A stretch of 64,000 nucleotides of DNA from Ianthella basta (GCA_964019415.1 OZ025868.1:1337001-1401000); one strand, 5' to 3'. Positions 14,358 through 27,647 are shown, numbered from the stretch's first letter. Made by a program: numbers and translations. The notes: generated by a model from the letters alone, not told the origin.

Positions 14358-16058
14358 ACCACCACCACCACCACACAGTGCAAGTTACAATATCGCAGCC
14401 ACCACCACCTGTGCCAGTAAAGTATCTGTGCTAGTTGGTCATAGAGAAAAAGACCACCAGTGCAAGTTACAGTAGCCACCACCACATGTGCCAGTAGAGT
14501 ATCTGCACTAGTTGGTCATAGAAAAAGACCACCAGTGCAAGTTACAGTGGCACCAGCACCATTCGCACCACCACATGTGCCAGAAAGTAAATGCGCTCAA
14601 TGGCTGAAGAAAAAGACCACCAGCGCAAGTTACAGCTGGTCAGAACCTGCACCGCCACCATTGGAGTGCACGCTGCAGCAAGCAAATGTAAGCTTACCTA
14701 AGGGCATGCCATTGAATTGAGGGTGCGTGGGAAGAAATTCAATGGCATGCCCTTAGGCAAGTTACATTTGCTTGCTGCAGCGTGCACTCCAATGGTGGCG
14801 GTGCAGGTTCTGACCAGCTGTAACTTGCGCTGGTGGTCTTTTTCTTCAGCCATTGAGCGCATTTACTTTCTGGCACATGTGGTGGTGCGAATGGTGCTGG
14901 TGCCACTGTAACTTGCACTGGTGGTCTTTTTCTATGACCAACTAGTGCAGATACTCTACTGGCACATGTGGTGGTGGCTACTGTAACTTGCACTGGTGGT
15001 CTTTTTCTCTATGACCAACTAGCACAGATACTTTACTGGCACAGGTGGTGGTGGCTGCGATATTGTAACTTGCACTGTGTGGTGGTGGTGGTGGTGTTTT
15101 TTCTAGAGCAATGGCACATATACTGAATGCATCCATTGTACTGGCACCATGTGGTGGTGGTGGTGGTCATTTTCATTTAGGAATGCATGTGGTGGCCGTA
15201 ATATTGTAACTTGCACTGTGTGGTGGTGGTAGTAGTAGTATATAGTAGCAGCGCCTGATGTGGTGGTCTGTTTTCTTGCAGCTCTAGCACATAATATTAT
15301 ACTGGTGTGCTCATTGCAACTTCCACTGTGGTGGTGGTGATGGCGGTTGTATTTATCTATGTGGTGGTGTAGTAGCTGGATATTGTGGCTGGATAGTTGT
15401 GAGCAAGTGTACATGTTGGTGCTGCTCTGCTCCAGCATAGCGGCAAATGCCTACAAATTGGTGTCAAAATGTGATTGTTCAAAACATCGCCTCTATTTTG
15501 TGACTAATTAAGCAATACTGCTAATGACATGAGGAAATTGGTCATCTAACTTCATCCACTTAGTATCATGACTTAGCAGGGCTGGGTTGGTAAGATATGC
15601 ATTGAACCTCATTTTTCTCGGCCATTTTGCCACTAATTAAGAAATCCTGCTAATGACATGAACAGTTGGATTATCTGGCTAGGTCCATCAAGTGTCATGA
15701 CTGAGCGGGCCGGGCTGGTTGAATACATCATACACATCACATATGTCGGCCATTTTTAGACTAATTAAGAAATCCCGCTAATAACATAGGAAGGTGGACC
15801 ACTTGGATCTGTCCACCAAGTTTCACGTCTCAACGAGCCAAGTTGCATTCATATACAAGATACCACTATGCATCAATATAAATGCACCATACATTAAGTG
15901 TTATGCTATGCACATTTATATTAGGATTTGGCGGGCTGCTTGTAGAAGAACGAAGACCTAATTAAAAATTCTGCCTCATTTAAAAGTCTTAAAATCTCCC
16001 ATACTTCAAAGGCACACCTATCACATGTTCGTGAGGGGTGCCTAACCCCCCGGGAATT
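14358..16058 (+). repeat. Fold-back unit U8
   Basis: Centre near 14,729; tandem sister of U7, with only scattered substitutions and no net length change between landmarks. Confidence 0.85.
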
Positions 16059-16270
16059 ATATTATATTATATTATATTATATTATATTATATTATATTAT
16101 ATTATATTATATTATTTACTTTAGATTAGTGGTGTATATTGTAACTTGCACTGTATATATTATATTATATTATATTATATTATATTATATTATATTATAT
16201 TATATTATATTATATTATTTACTTTAGATTAGTGGTGTATATTGTAACTTGCACTGTATATATTATATTA
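16059..16270. repeat. ATATT microsatellite and spacer motifs
   Basis: Long ATATT runs with two 47-bp spacer copies separate U8 from U9. Confidence 0.85.
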
Positions 16271-18304
16271 GCAGAGCAGCACCAACATGTACACTTGCTC
16301 ACAACTATCCAGCCACAATATCCAGCTACTACACCACCACATAGATAAATACAACCGCCATCACCACCACCACAGTGGAAGTTGCAATGAGCACACCAGT
16401 ATAATATTATGTGCTAGAGCTGCAAGAAAACAGACCACCACATCAGGCGCTGCTACTATATACTACTACTACCACCACCACACAGTGCAAGTTACAATAT
16501 TACGGCCACCACATGCATTCCTAAATGAAAATGACCACCACCACCACCACATGGTGCCAGTACAATGGATGCATTCAGTATATGTGCCATTGCTCTAGAA
16601 AAAACACCACCACCACCACCACACAGTGCAAGTTACAATATCGCAGCCACCACCACCTGTGGCAGTAAAGTATCTGTGCTAGTTGGTCATAGAGAAAAAG
16701 GCCACCAGTGCAAGTTACAGTAGCCACCACCACATGTGCCAGTAGAGTATCTGCACTAGTTGGTCATAGCAAAAGACCACCAGTGCAAGTTACAGTGGCA
16801 CCAGCACCATTCGCACCACCACATGTGCCAGAAAGTAAATGCGCTCAATGGCTGAAGAAAAAGACCACCAGCGCAAGTTACAGCTGGTCAGAACCTGCAC
16901 CGCCACCATTGGAGTGCACGCTGCAGCAAGCAAATGTAAGCTTACCTAAGGGCATGCCATTGAATTGAGGGTGCGTGGGAAGAAATTCAATGGCATGCCC
17001 TTAGGCAAGTTACATTTGCTTGCTGCAGCGTGCACTCCAATGGTGGCGGTGCAGGTTCTGACCAGCTGTAACTTGCGCTGGTGGTCTTTTTCTTCAGCCA
17101 TTGAGCGCATTTACTTTCTGGCACATGTGGTGGTGCGAATGGTGCTGGTGCCACTGTAACTTGCACTGGTGGTCTTTTTCTATGACCAACTAGTGCAGAT
17201 ACTCTACTGGCACATGTGGTGGTGGCTACTGTAACTTGCACTGGTGGCCTTTTTCTCTATGACCAACTAGCACAGATACTTTACTGGCACAGGTGGTGGT
17301 GGCTGCGATATTGTAACTTGCACTGTGTGGTGGTGGTGGTGGTGTTTTTTCTAGAGCAATGGCACATATACTGAATGCATCCATTGTACTGGCACCATGT
17401 GGTGGTGGTGGTGGTCATTTTCATTTAGGAATGCATGTGGTGGCCGTAATATTGTAACTTGCACTGTGTGGTGGTGGTAGTAGTAGTATATAGTAGCAGC
17501 GCCTGATGTGGTGGTCTGTTTTCTTGCAGCTCTAGCACATAATATTATACTGGTGTGCTCATTGCAACTTCCACTGTGGTGGTGGTGATGGCGGTTGTAT
17601 TTATCTATGTGGTGGTGTAGTAGCTGGATATTGTGGCTGGATAGTTGTGAGCAAGTGTACATGTTGGTGCTGCTCTGCTCCAGCATAGCGGCAAATGCCT
17701 ACAAATTGGTGTCAAAATGTGATTGTTCAAAACATCGCCTCCATTTTGTGACTAATTAAGCAATACTGCTAATGACATGAGGAAATTGGTCATCTAACTT
17801 CATCCACTTAGTATCATGACTTAGCAGGGCTGGGTTGGTAAGATATGCATTGAACCTCATTTTTCTCGGCCATTTTGCGACTAATTAAGAAATCCTGCTA
17901 ATGACATGAACAGTTGGATTATCTGGCTAGGTCCATCAAGTGTCATGACTGAGCGGGCCGGGCTGGTTGAATACATCATACACATCACATATGTCGGCCA
18001 TTTTGAGACTAATTAAGAAATCCCGCTCATGACATAGGAAGGTGGACCACTTGGATCTGTCCACCAAGTTTCACGTCTCAACGAGCCAAGTTGCATTCAT
18101 ATACAAGATACCACTATGCATCAATATAAATGCACCATACATTAAGTGTTATGCTATGCACATTTATATTAGGATTTGGCGGGCTGCTTGTAGAAGAACG
18201 AAGACCTAATTAAAAATTCTGCCTCATTTAAAAGTCTTAAAATCTCCCATACTTCAAAGGCACACCTATCACATGTTCGTGAGGGGTGCCTAACCCCCCG
18301 GGAA
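16271..18304 (+). repeat. Fold-back unit U9, long left arm
   Basis: Centre near 16,975. The left arm of about 695 bp starts at gcagagcagcaccaacatgt, the complement of the junction between palindrome and tail in other units. Confidence 0.85.
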
Positions 18305-18452
18305 TTATATTATATTATATTATATTATATTATATTATATTATATTATATTATATTATATTATTTACTTTAGATTAGTGGTGTATATTGTAACTTGCACT
18401 GTATATATTATTTACTTTAGATTAGTGGTGTATATTGTAACTTGCACTGTAT
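18305..18452. repeat. ATATT microsatellite and spacer motifs
   Basis: An ATATT run and two 47-bp spacer copies. The second spacer abuts the truncated left arm of U10 directly. Confidence 0.85.
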
Positions 18453-19863
18453 CCACCAGCGCAAGTTACAGCTGGTCAGAACCTGCACCGCCACCATTGG
18501 AGTGCACGCTGCAGCAAGCAAATGTAAGCTTACCTAAGGGCATGCCATTGAATTGAGGGTGCGTGGGAAGAAATTCAATGGCATGCCCTTAGGCAAGTTA
18601 CATTTGCTTGCTGCAGCGTGCACTCCAATGGTGGCGGTGCAGGTTCTGACCAGCTGTAACTTGCGCTGGTGGTCTTTTTCTTCAGCCATTGAGCGCATTT
18701 ACTTTCTGGCACATGTGGTGGTGCGAATGGTGCTGGTGCCACTGTAACTTGCACTGGTGGTCTTTTTCTATGACCAACTAGCGCAGATACTCTACTGGCA
18801 CATGTGGTGGTGGCTACTGTAACTTGCACTGGTGGTCTTTTTCTCTATGACCAACTAGCACAGATACTTTACTGCCACAGGTGGTGGTGGCTGCGATATT
18901 GTAACTTGCACTGTGTGGTGGTGGTGGTGGTGTTTTTTACTAGAGCAATGGCACATATACTGAATGCATCCATTGTACTGGCACCATGTGGTGGTGGTGG
19001 TGGTCATTTTCATTTAGGAATGCATGTGGTGGCCGTAATATTGTAACTTGCACTGTGTGGTGGTGGTAGTAGTAGTATATAGTAGCAGCGCCTGATGTGG
19101 TGGTCTGTTTTCTTGCAGCTCTAGCACATAATATTATACTGGTGTGCTCATTGCAACTTCCACTGTGGTGGTGGTGATGGCGGTTGTATTTATCTATGTG
19201 GTGGTGTAGTAGCTGGATATTGTGGCTGGATAGTTGTGAGCAAGTGTACATGTTGGTGCTGCTCTGCTCCAGCATAGCGGCAAATGCCTACAAATTGGTG
19301 TCAAAATGTGATTGTTCAAAACATCACCTCCATTTTGTGACTAATTAAGCAATACTGCTAATGACATGAGGAAATTGGTCATCTAACTTCATCCACTTAG
19401 TATCATGACTTAGCATGGCTGGGTTGGTAAGATATGCATTGAACCTCATTTTTCTCGGCCATTTTGCCACTAATTAAGAAATCCTGCTAATGACATGAAC
19501 AGTTGCATTATCTGGCTAGGTGCATCAAGTGTCATGACTGAGCGGGCCGGGCTGGTTGAATACATCATACACCTCACATATGTCGGCCATTTTGAGACTA
19601 ATTAAGAAATCCCGCTAATAACATAGGTAGGTGGACCACTTGGATGTGTCCACCAAGTTTCACGTCTCAACGAGCCCAGTTGCATTCATATACAAGATAC
19701 CACTATGCATCAATATAAATGCACCATACATTAAGTGTTATGCTATGCACATTCATATTAGGATTTGGCGGGCTGCTTGTAGAAGAACGAAGACCTAATT
19801 AAAAATTCTGCCTCATTTAAAAGTCTTAAAATCTCCCATACTTCAAAGGCACACCTATCACAT
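18453..19863 (+). repeat. Fold-back unit U10, left arm reduced to about 100 bp
   Basis: Centre near 18,561. Only about 100 bp of left arm remain, the shortest seen. The tail stops at cacacctatcacat (19,863) and joins U11 with no microsatellite. Confidence 0.85.
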
Positions 19864-21868
19864 ACAACTATCCAGCCACAATATCCGGCTACTACACCAC
19901 CACATAGATAAATACAACCGCCATCACCACCACCACAGTGGAAGTTGCAATGAGCACACCAGTATAATATTATGTGCTAGAGCTGCAAGAAAACAGACCA
20001 CCACATCAGGCGCTGCTACTATATACTACTACTACCACCACCACACAGTGCAAGTTACAATATTACGGCCACCACATGCATTCCTAAATGAAAATGACCA
20101 CCACCACCACCACATGGTGCCAGTACAATGGATGCATTCAGTATATGTGCCATTGCTCTAGAAAAAACACCACCACCACCACCACACAGTGCAAGTTACA
20201 ATATCGCAGCCACCACCACCTGTGGCAGTAAAGTATCTGTGCTAGTTGGTCATAGAGAAAAAGACCACCAGTGCAAGTTACAGTAGCCACCACCACATGT
20301 GCCAGTAGAGTATCTGCACTAGTTGGTCATAGAAAAAGACCACCAGTGCAAGTTACAGTGGCACCAGCACCATTCGCACCACCACATGTGCCAGAAAGTA
20401 AATGCGCTCAATGGCTGAAGAAAAAGACCACCAGCGCAAGTTACAGCTGGTCAGAACCTGCACCGCCACCATTGGAGTGCACGCTGCAGCAAGCAAATGT
20501 AAGCTTGCCTAAGGGCATGCCATTGAATTGAGGGTGCATGGGAAGAAATTCAATGGCATGCCCTTAGGCAAGTTACAATTGCTTGCTGCAGCGTGCACTC
20601 CAATGGCGGCGGTGCAGGTTCTGATCGGCTGTAACTTGTGCTGGTGGTCTTTTTCTTCAGCCATTGAGCGCATTTACTTTCTGGCACATGTGGTGGTGCG
20701 AATGGTGCTGGTGCCACTGTAACTTGCACTGGTGTTTTTTTTCTATGACCAACTAGCGCAGATACTCTACTGACACATGTGGTGGCGGCTACTGTAACTT
20801 GCACTAGTGGTGCTTTTATTCTATGACCAACTAGCACAGATACTCTACTGGCACAGGTGGTGGTGGCTGCGATATTGTAACTTGCACTGTGTGGTGGTGG
20901 TGGTGGTGTTTTTTCTAGAGCAATGGCGGATATACTGAATGCATGCATTGTACTGGCACCATGTGGTGGTGGTGGTGGTGGTGATTTTCATCTAGGAATG
21001 CATGTGGTGGCCATAATATTGTAACTTGCACTGTGTGGTGGTGGTAGTAGTATGTGGTAGCAGCGCCTGATGTGGTGGTCTGTTTTCTTGCAGCTCTAAC
21101 GCACAATATTATACTGGTGTGCTCATTGCAACTTCCACTGTGGTGGTGGTGATGGCGGTTGTATTTATCTATGTGGTGGTGTAGTAGCTGGATATTGTGG
21201 CTGGATAGTTGTGAGCAAGTGTACATGTTGGTACTGCTCTGCTCCAGCATAGCGGCAAATGCCTAAAAATTGGTGTCAAAATGTGATTGTTCAAAACATC
21301 GCCTCCATTTGTGACTAATTAAGCAATACTGCTAATGACATGAGCAAATTGGTCATCTAACTACATCCACTTAGTATCGTGACTTAGCAGGGCTGGGTCG
21401 GTAAGATATGCAATGAACCTCATTTTTCTCGGCCATTTTGCAACTAATTAAGAAATCCTGCTAATGACATGAACAGTTGGATTATCTGGCTAGGTCCATC
21501 AAGTGTCATGACTGAGCGGGCCGGGCTGGTTGAATACATCATACACCTCATATATGTCGGCCATTTTGAGACTAATTAAGAAATCCCGCTAATAACATAG
21601 GAAGGTGGACCACTTGGATGTGTCCACCAAGTTTCACGTCTCAACGAGCCCAGTTGCATTAATATACAAGATACCACTATGCATCAATATAAATGCACCA
21701 TACATTAAGTGTTATGCTATGCACATTTATATTAGGATTTTGCGGGCTGCTTGTAGAAGAACGAAGACCTAATTAAAAATTCTGCCTCATTTAAAAGTCT
21801 TAAAATCTCCCATACTTCAAAGGCACACCTATCACATGTTCGTGAGGGGTGCCTAACCCCCCGGGAAT
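19864..21868 (+). repeat. Fold-back unit U11, long left arm
   Basis: Centre near 20,539 with a left arm of about 670 bp. The left arm has U2/U7-type sequence, whereas the right arm matches U1 (gctgatcggctgtaacttgt side). The arms therefore differ in subtype, consistent with recombination at the centre. Confidence 0.8.
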
Positions 21869-21904
21869 TATATTATATTATATTATATTATATTATATTA
21901 TATT

Positions 21905-23600
21905 ACCACCACCACCACACAGTGCAAGTTACAATATCGCAGCCACCACCACCTGTGCCAGTAGAGTATCTGTGCTAGTTGGTCATAGAAAAAAAGCACC
22001 ACCAGTGCAAGTTACAGTAGCCACCACCACATGTGTCAGTAGAGTATCTGCGCTAGTTGGTCATAGAAAAAGAACACCAGTGCAAGTTACAGTGGCACCA
22101 GCACCATTCGCACCACCACATGTGCCAGAAAGTAAATGCGCTCAATGGCTGAAGAAAAAGACCACCAGCACAAGTTACAGCCGATCAGAACCTGCACCGC
22201 CGCCATTGGAGTGCACGCTGCAGCAAGCAAATGTAAGCTTGCCTAAGGGCATGCCATTGAATTGGGGTGCATTGGAAGAAATTCAATGGCATGCCCTTAG
22301 GCAAGTTACAATTGCTTGCTGCAGCGTGCACTCCAATGGCGGCGGTGCAGGTTCTGATCGGCTGTAACTTGTGCTGGTGGTCTTTTTCTTCAGCCATTGA
22401 GCGCATTTACTTTCTGGCACATGTGGTGGTGCGAATGGTGCTGGTGCCACTGTAACTTGCACTGGTGTTCTTTTTCTATGACCAACTAGCGCAGATACTC
22501 TACTGACACATGTGGTGGTGGCTACTGTAACTTGCACTGGTGGTGCTTTTTTTCTATGACCAACTAGCACAGATACTCTACTGGCACAGGTGGTGGTGGC
22601 TGCGATATTGTAACTTGCACTGTGTGGTGGTGGTGGTGGTGTTTTTTCTAGAGCAATGGCGGATATACTGAATGCATGCATTGTACTGGCACCATGTGGT
22701 GGTGGTGGTGGTGGTGATTTTCATCTAGGAATGCATGTGGTGGCCGTAATATTGTAACTTGCACTGTGTGGTGGTGGTAGTAGTATGTGGTAGCAGCGCC
22801 TGATGTGGTGGTCTGTTTTCTTGCAGCTCTAACACACAATATTATACTGGTGTGCTCATTGCAACTTCCACTGTGGTGGTGGTGATGGCGGTTGTATTTA
22901 TCTATGTGGTGGTGTAGTAGCTGGATATTGTGGCTGGATAGTTGTGAGCAAGTGTACATGTTGGTACTGCTCTGCTCCAGCATAGCGGCAAATGCCTAAA
23001 AATTGGTGTCAAAATGTGATTGTTCAAAACATCGCCTCCATTTGTGACTAATTAAGCAATACTGCTAATGACATGAGGAAATTGGTCATCTAACTACATC
23101 CACTTAGTATCATGACTTAGCAGGGCTGGGTCGGTAAGATATGCAATGAACCTCATTTTTCTCGGCCATTTTGCAACTAATTAAGAAATCCTGCTAATGA
23201 CATGAACAGTTGGATTATCTGGCTAGGTCCATCAAGTGTCATGACTGAGCGGGCCGGGCTGGTTGAATACATCATACACCTCATATATGTCGGCCATTTT
23301 GAGACTAATTAAGAAATCCCGCTAATAACATAGGAAGGTGGACCACTTGGATGTGTCCACCAAGTTTCACGTCTCAACGAGCCCAGTTGCATTCATATAC
23401 AAGATACCACTATGCATCAATATAAATGCACCATACATTAAGTGTTATGCTATGCACATTTATATTAGGATTTTGCGGGCTGCTTGTAGAAGAACGAAGA
23501 CCTAATTAAAAATTCTGCCTCATTTAAAAGTCTTAAAATCTCCCATACTTCAAAGGCACACCTATCACATGTTCGTGAGGGGTGCCTAACCCCCCGGGAA
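21905..23600 (+). repeat. Fold-back unit U12
   Basis: Centre near 22,270 with a loop variant (ggggtgcattggaag). All landmarks recur exactly 1,733 bp downstream in U13. Confidence 0.85.
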
Positions 23601-23637
23601 TTATATTATATTATATTATATTATATTATATTATATT

Positions 23638-25333
23638 ACCACCACCACCACACAGTGCAAGTTACAATATCGCAGCCACCACCACCTGTGCCAGTAGAGT
23701 ATCTGTGCTAGTTGGTCATAGAAAAAAAGCACCACCAGTGCAAGTTACAGTAGCCACCACCACATGTGTCAGTAGAGTATCTGCGCTAGTTGGTCATAGA
23801 AAAAGAACACCAGTGCAAGTTACAGTGGCACCAGCACCATTCGCACCACCACATGTGCCAGAAAGTAAATGCGCTCAATGGCTGAAGAAAAAGACCACCA
23901 GCACAAGTTACAGCCGATCAGAACCTGCACCGCCGCCATTGGAGTGCACGCTGCAGCAAGCAAATGTAAGCTTGCCTAAGGGCATGCCATTGAATTGGGG
24001 TGCATTGGAAGAAATTCAATGGCATGCCCTTAGGCAAGTTACAATTGCTTGCTGCAGCGTGCACTCCAATGGCGGCGGTGCAGGTTCTGATCGGCTGTAA
24101 CTTGTGCTGGTGGTCTTTTTCTTCAGCCATTGAGCGCATTTACTTTCTGGCACATGTGGTGGTGCGAATGGTGCTGGTGCCACTGTAACTTGCACTGGTG
24201 TTCTTTTTCTATGACCAACTAGCGCAGATACTCTACTGACACATGTGGTGGTGGCTACTGTAACTTGCACTGGTGGTGCTTTTTTTCTATGACCAACTAG
24301 CACAGATACTCTACTGGCACAGGTGGTGGTGGCTGCGATATTGTAACTTGCACTGTGTGGTGGTGGTGGTGGTGTTTTTTCTAGAGCAATGGCGGATATA
24401 CTGAATGCATGCATTGTACTGGCACCATGTGGTGGTGGTGGTGGTGGTGATTTTCATCTAGGAATGCATGTGGTGGCCGTAATATTGTAACTTGCACTGT
24501 GTGGTGGTGGTAGTAGTATGTGGTAGCAGCGCCTGATGTGGTGGTCTGTTTTCTTGCAGCTCTAACACACAATATTATACTGGTGTGCTCATTGCAACTT
24601 CCACTGTGGTGGTGGTGATGGCGGTTGTATTTATCTATGTGGTGGTGTAGTAGCTGGATATTGTGGCTGGATAGTTGTGAGCAAGTGTACATGTTGGTAC
24701 TGCTCTGCTCCAGCATAGCGGCAAATGCCTAAAAATTGGTGTCAAAATGTGATTGTTCAAAACATCGCCTCCATTTGTGACTAATTAAGCAATACTGCTA
24801 ATGACATGAGGAAATTGGTCATCTAACTACATCCACTTAGTATCATGACTTAGCAGGGCTGGGTCGGTAAGATATGCAATGAACCTCATTTTTCTCGGCC
24901 ATTTTGCAACTAATTAAGAAATCCTGCTAATGACATGAACAGTTGGATTATCTGGCTAGGTCCATCAAGTGTCATGACTGAGCGGGCCGGGCTGGTTGAA
25001 TACATCATACACCTCATATATGTCGGCCATTTTGAGACTAATTAAGAAATTCCGCTTATAACATAGGAAGGTGGACCACTTGGATGTGTCCACCAAGTTT
25101 CACTTCTCAACGAGCCAAGTTGCATTAATATACAAGATACCACTATGCATCAATATAAATGCACCATACATTAAGTGTTATGCTATGCACATTTATATTA
25201 GGATTTTGCGGGCTGCTTGTAGAAGAACGAAGGCCTAATTAAAAATTCTGCCTCATTTAAAAGTCTTAAAATCTTCCATACTTCAAAGGCACACCTATCA
25301 CATGTTCGTGAGGGGTGCCTAACCCCCCGGGAA
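23638..25333 (+). repeat. Fold-back unit U13
   Basis: Centre near 24,003. Near-identical tandem sister of U12 with no net indel across the unit, including the ATATT run. Confidence 0.85.
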
Positions 25334-25365
25334 TTATATTATATTATATTATATTATATTATATT

Positions 25366-27064
25366 ACCACCACCACCACACAGTGCAAGTTACAATATCG
25401 CAGCCACCACCACCTGTGCCAGTAAAGTATCTGTGCTAGTTGGTCATAGAGAAAAAGACCACCAGTGCAAGTTACAGTAGCCACCACCACATGTGCCAGT
25501 AGAGTATCTGCACTAGTTGGTCATAGAAAAAGACCACCAGTGCAAGTTACAGTGGCACCAGCACCATTCGCACCACCACATGTGCCAGAAAGTAAATGCG
25601 CTCAATGGCTGAAGAAAAAGACCACCAGCGCAAGTTACAGCTGGTCAGAACCTGCACCGCCACCATTGGAGTGCACGCTGCAGCAAGCAAATGTAAGCTT
25701 ACCTAAGGGCATGCCATTGAATTGAGGGTGCGTGGGAAGAAATTCAATGGCATGCCCTTAGGCAAGTTACATTTGCTTGCTGCAGCGTGCACTCCAATGG
25801 TGGCGGTGCAGGTTCTGACCAGCTGTAACTTGCGCTGGTGGTCTTTTTCTTCAGCCATTGAGCGCATTTACTTTCTGGCACATGTGGTGGTGCGAATGGT
25901 GCTGGTGCCACTGTAACTTGCACTGGTGGTCTTTTTCTATGACCAACTAGTGCAGATACTCTACTGGCACATGTGGTGGTGGCTACTGTAACTTGCACTG
26001 GTGGTCTTTTTCTCTATGACCAACTAGCACAGATACTTTACTGGCACAGGTGGTGGTGGCTGCGATATTGTAACTTGCACTGTGTGGTGGTGGTGGTGGT
26101 GGTGTTTTTTCTAGAGCAATGGCACATATACTGAATGCATCCATTGTACTGGCACCATGTGGTGGTGGTGGTGGTCATTTTCATTTAGGAATGCATGTGG
26201 TGGCCGTAATATTGTAATTTGCACTGTGTGGTGGTGGTAGTAGTAGTATATAGTAGCAGCGCCTGATGTGGTGGTCTGTTTTCTTGCAGCTCTAGCACAT
26301 AATATTATACTGGTGTGCTCATTGCAACTTCCACTGTGGTGGTGGTGATGGCGGTTGTATTTATCTATGTGGTGGTGTAGTAGCTGGATATTGTGGCTGG
26401 ATAGTTGTGAGCAAGTGTACATGTTGGTGCTGCTCTGCTCCAGCATAGCAACAAATGCCTACAAATTGGTGTCAAAATGTGATTGTTCAAAACATTGCCT
26501 CCATTTTGTGACTAGTTAAGCAATACTGCTAATGACATGAGGAAATTGGTCATCTAACTTCATCCACTTAGTATCATGACTTAGCAGGGCTGGGTTGGTA
26601 AGATATGCATTGAACCTCATTTTTCTCGGCCATTTTGCCACTAATTAAGAAATCCTGCTAATGACATGAACAGTTGCATTATCTGGCTAGGTCCATCAAG
26701 TGTCATGACTGAGCGGGCCGGGCTGGTTGAATACATCATACACCTCACATATGTCGGCCATTTTGAGACTAATTAAGAAATCCCGCTAATAACATAGGAA
26801 GGTGGACCACTTGGATCTGTCCACCAAGTTTCACGTCTCAACGAGCCAAGTTGCATTCATATACAAGATACCACTATGCATCAATATAAATGCACCATAC
26901 ATTAAGTGTTATGCTATGCACATTTATATTAGGATTTGGCGGGCTGCTTGTAAAAGAACGAAGACCTAATTAAAAATTCTGCCTCATTTAAAAGTGTTAA
27001 AATCTCCCATACTTCAAAGGCACACCTATCACATGTTTGTGAGGCGTGCCTAACCCCCCGGGAA
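25366..27064 (+). repeat. Fold-back unit U14, last of the array
   Basis: Centre near 25,733. It is of the U2 subtype (gctggtcagaacctgcaccg side). Confidence 0.85.
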
Positions 27065-27298
27065 TTATATTATATTATATTATATTATATTATATTATAT
27101 TATATTATATTATTTGTAACTTGCACTGTATTTACTTTAGATTAGTGGTGTATATTGTATCTTGCACTGTATATATTATATTATATTATTTACTTTAGAT
27201 TAGTGGTGTATATTGTAACTTGCACTGTATATATTATATTATATTATATTATTTACTTTAGATTAGTGGTGCATATTGTAACTTGCACTGTATATACG
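27065..27298. repeat. Terminal spacer block of the array
   Basis: ATATT runs and three 47-bp spacer copies, plus a partial one, lead into the E terminal block at 27,299. Confidence 0.8.
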
Positions 27299-27343
27299 AA
27301 CATGAAGCCATACGAAGACCTAAATCTGAAAACAATATAGGGG
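27299..27343 (+). other. Right terminus of E1 (hairpin truncated)
   Basis: Matches the right terminal block of the other two E elements up to aacaatataggggc. The hairpin found there is missing, and aaaaatg follows. From here to 27,556 there is no gene. Alignment with the intron upstream of exon 53,166 begins near 27,430. Confidence 0.6.
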
Positions 27344-27637
27344 CCAAAAATGTTGACTAGTTGGCTAGATGTATAGCAGTACACAATAACTGTACACGTC
27401 ATGTGGCAACAAGTTATACTATATTAACAAGGAGGTACTTACGGAAGATCTGAAATGGTCTTAGACTAGTTCTTGGAACATGTTATGCCTTAACCTTCAA
27501 CTCCCAGCTTACACACTCATCCATGTGTACCGGTTTGCTATCTATTTTTCATGCAGGGAGAAGCACAACCTGGACGACCTGGCCTTCCTGGACCTCAGGG
27601 TCCTCCAGGGAGACCTGGAGCACAGGTAGTCCTAGGT

Positions 27638-27647
27638 GCAGACACCA
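27638..27647. repeat. Target-site duplication of LINE-1, left copy
   Basis: GCAGACACCA here is repeated at 30,733-30,742. The uninterrupted paralogous intron has it once, near 53,245. Confidence 0.85.

Larger units (their letters stand above)
1..27343 (+). mobile_element. Giant E-family element (E1), right part, filled with fold-back repeat array
   Basis: The stretch is a continuous array of fold-back units. It ends at 27,299-27,343 with the same terminal block (start cgaacatgaagccatacgaa, ending in aacaatataggggc) that closes two other elements, at 48,047-48,110 (inverted) and 55,379-55,442. In those two the block ends in a GC-rich hairpin; here the hairpin is cut short after ggggcc. The element at 48,047-51,293 holds one unit of the array, so I infer that this region is the same transposon family with an internally amplified unit. 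The left terminus lies outside the window. Array sequence shows no coding capacity: reading frames there are only the translation of CACCACCAC-type repeats and their complements. Insertion lies upstream of collagen exon 27,557-27,625 and probably separated it from its 5' exons. Confidence 0.5.

Noticed and set aside
642..27000. Many reading frames of 60-170 codons with HHHHH, PPPP and repeated QVTVA motifs on both strands
   Set aside because: They are translations of CACCAC-type repeats and of the 80-bp subrepeat, mirrored by the palindromes; both strands are equally open, which is a property of the repeat and not of genes.
571..27064. Fold-back units as a classic DNA transposon with terminal inverted repeats
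   Set aside because: The inverted arms differ in length between units, the right end has its own non-inverted tail, units are tandem and no target-site duplication surrounds a unit.
1..27343. CRISPR-like regular repeats
   Set aside because: Repeat length (1.4-2.7 kb units, 80-bp subrepeats), lack of unique spacers and the eukaryotic context rule it out.
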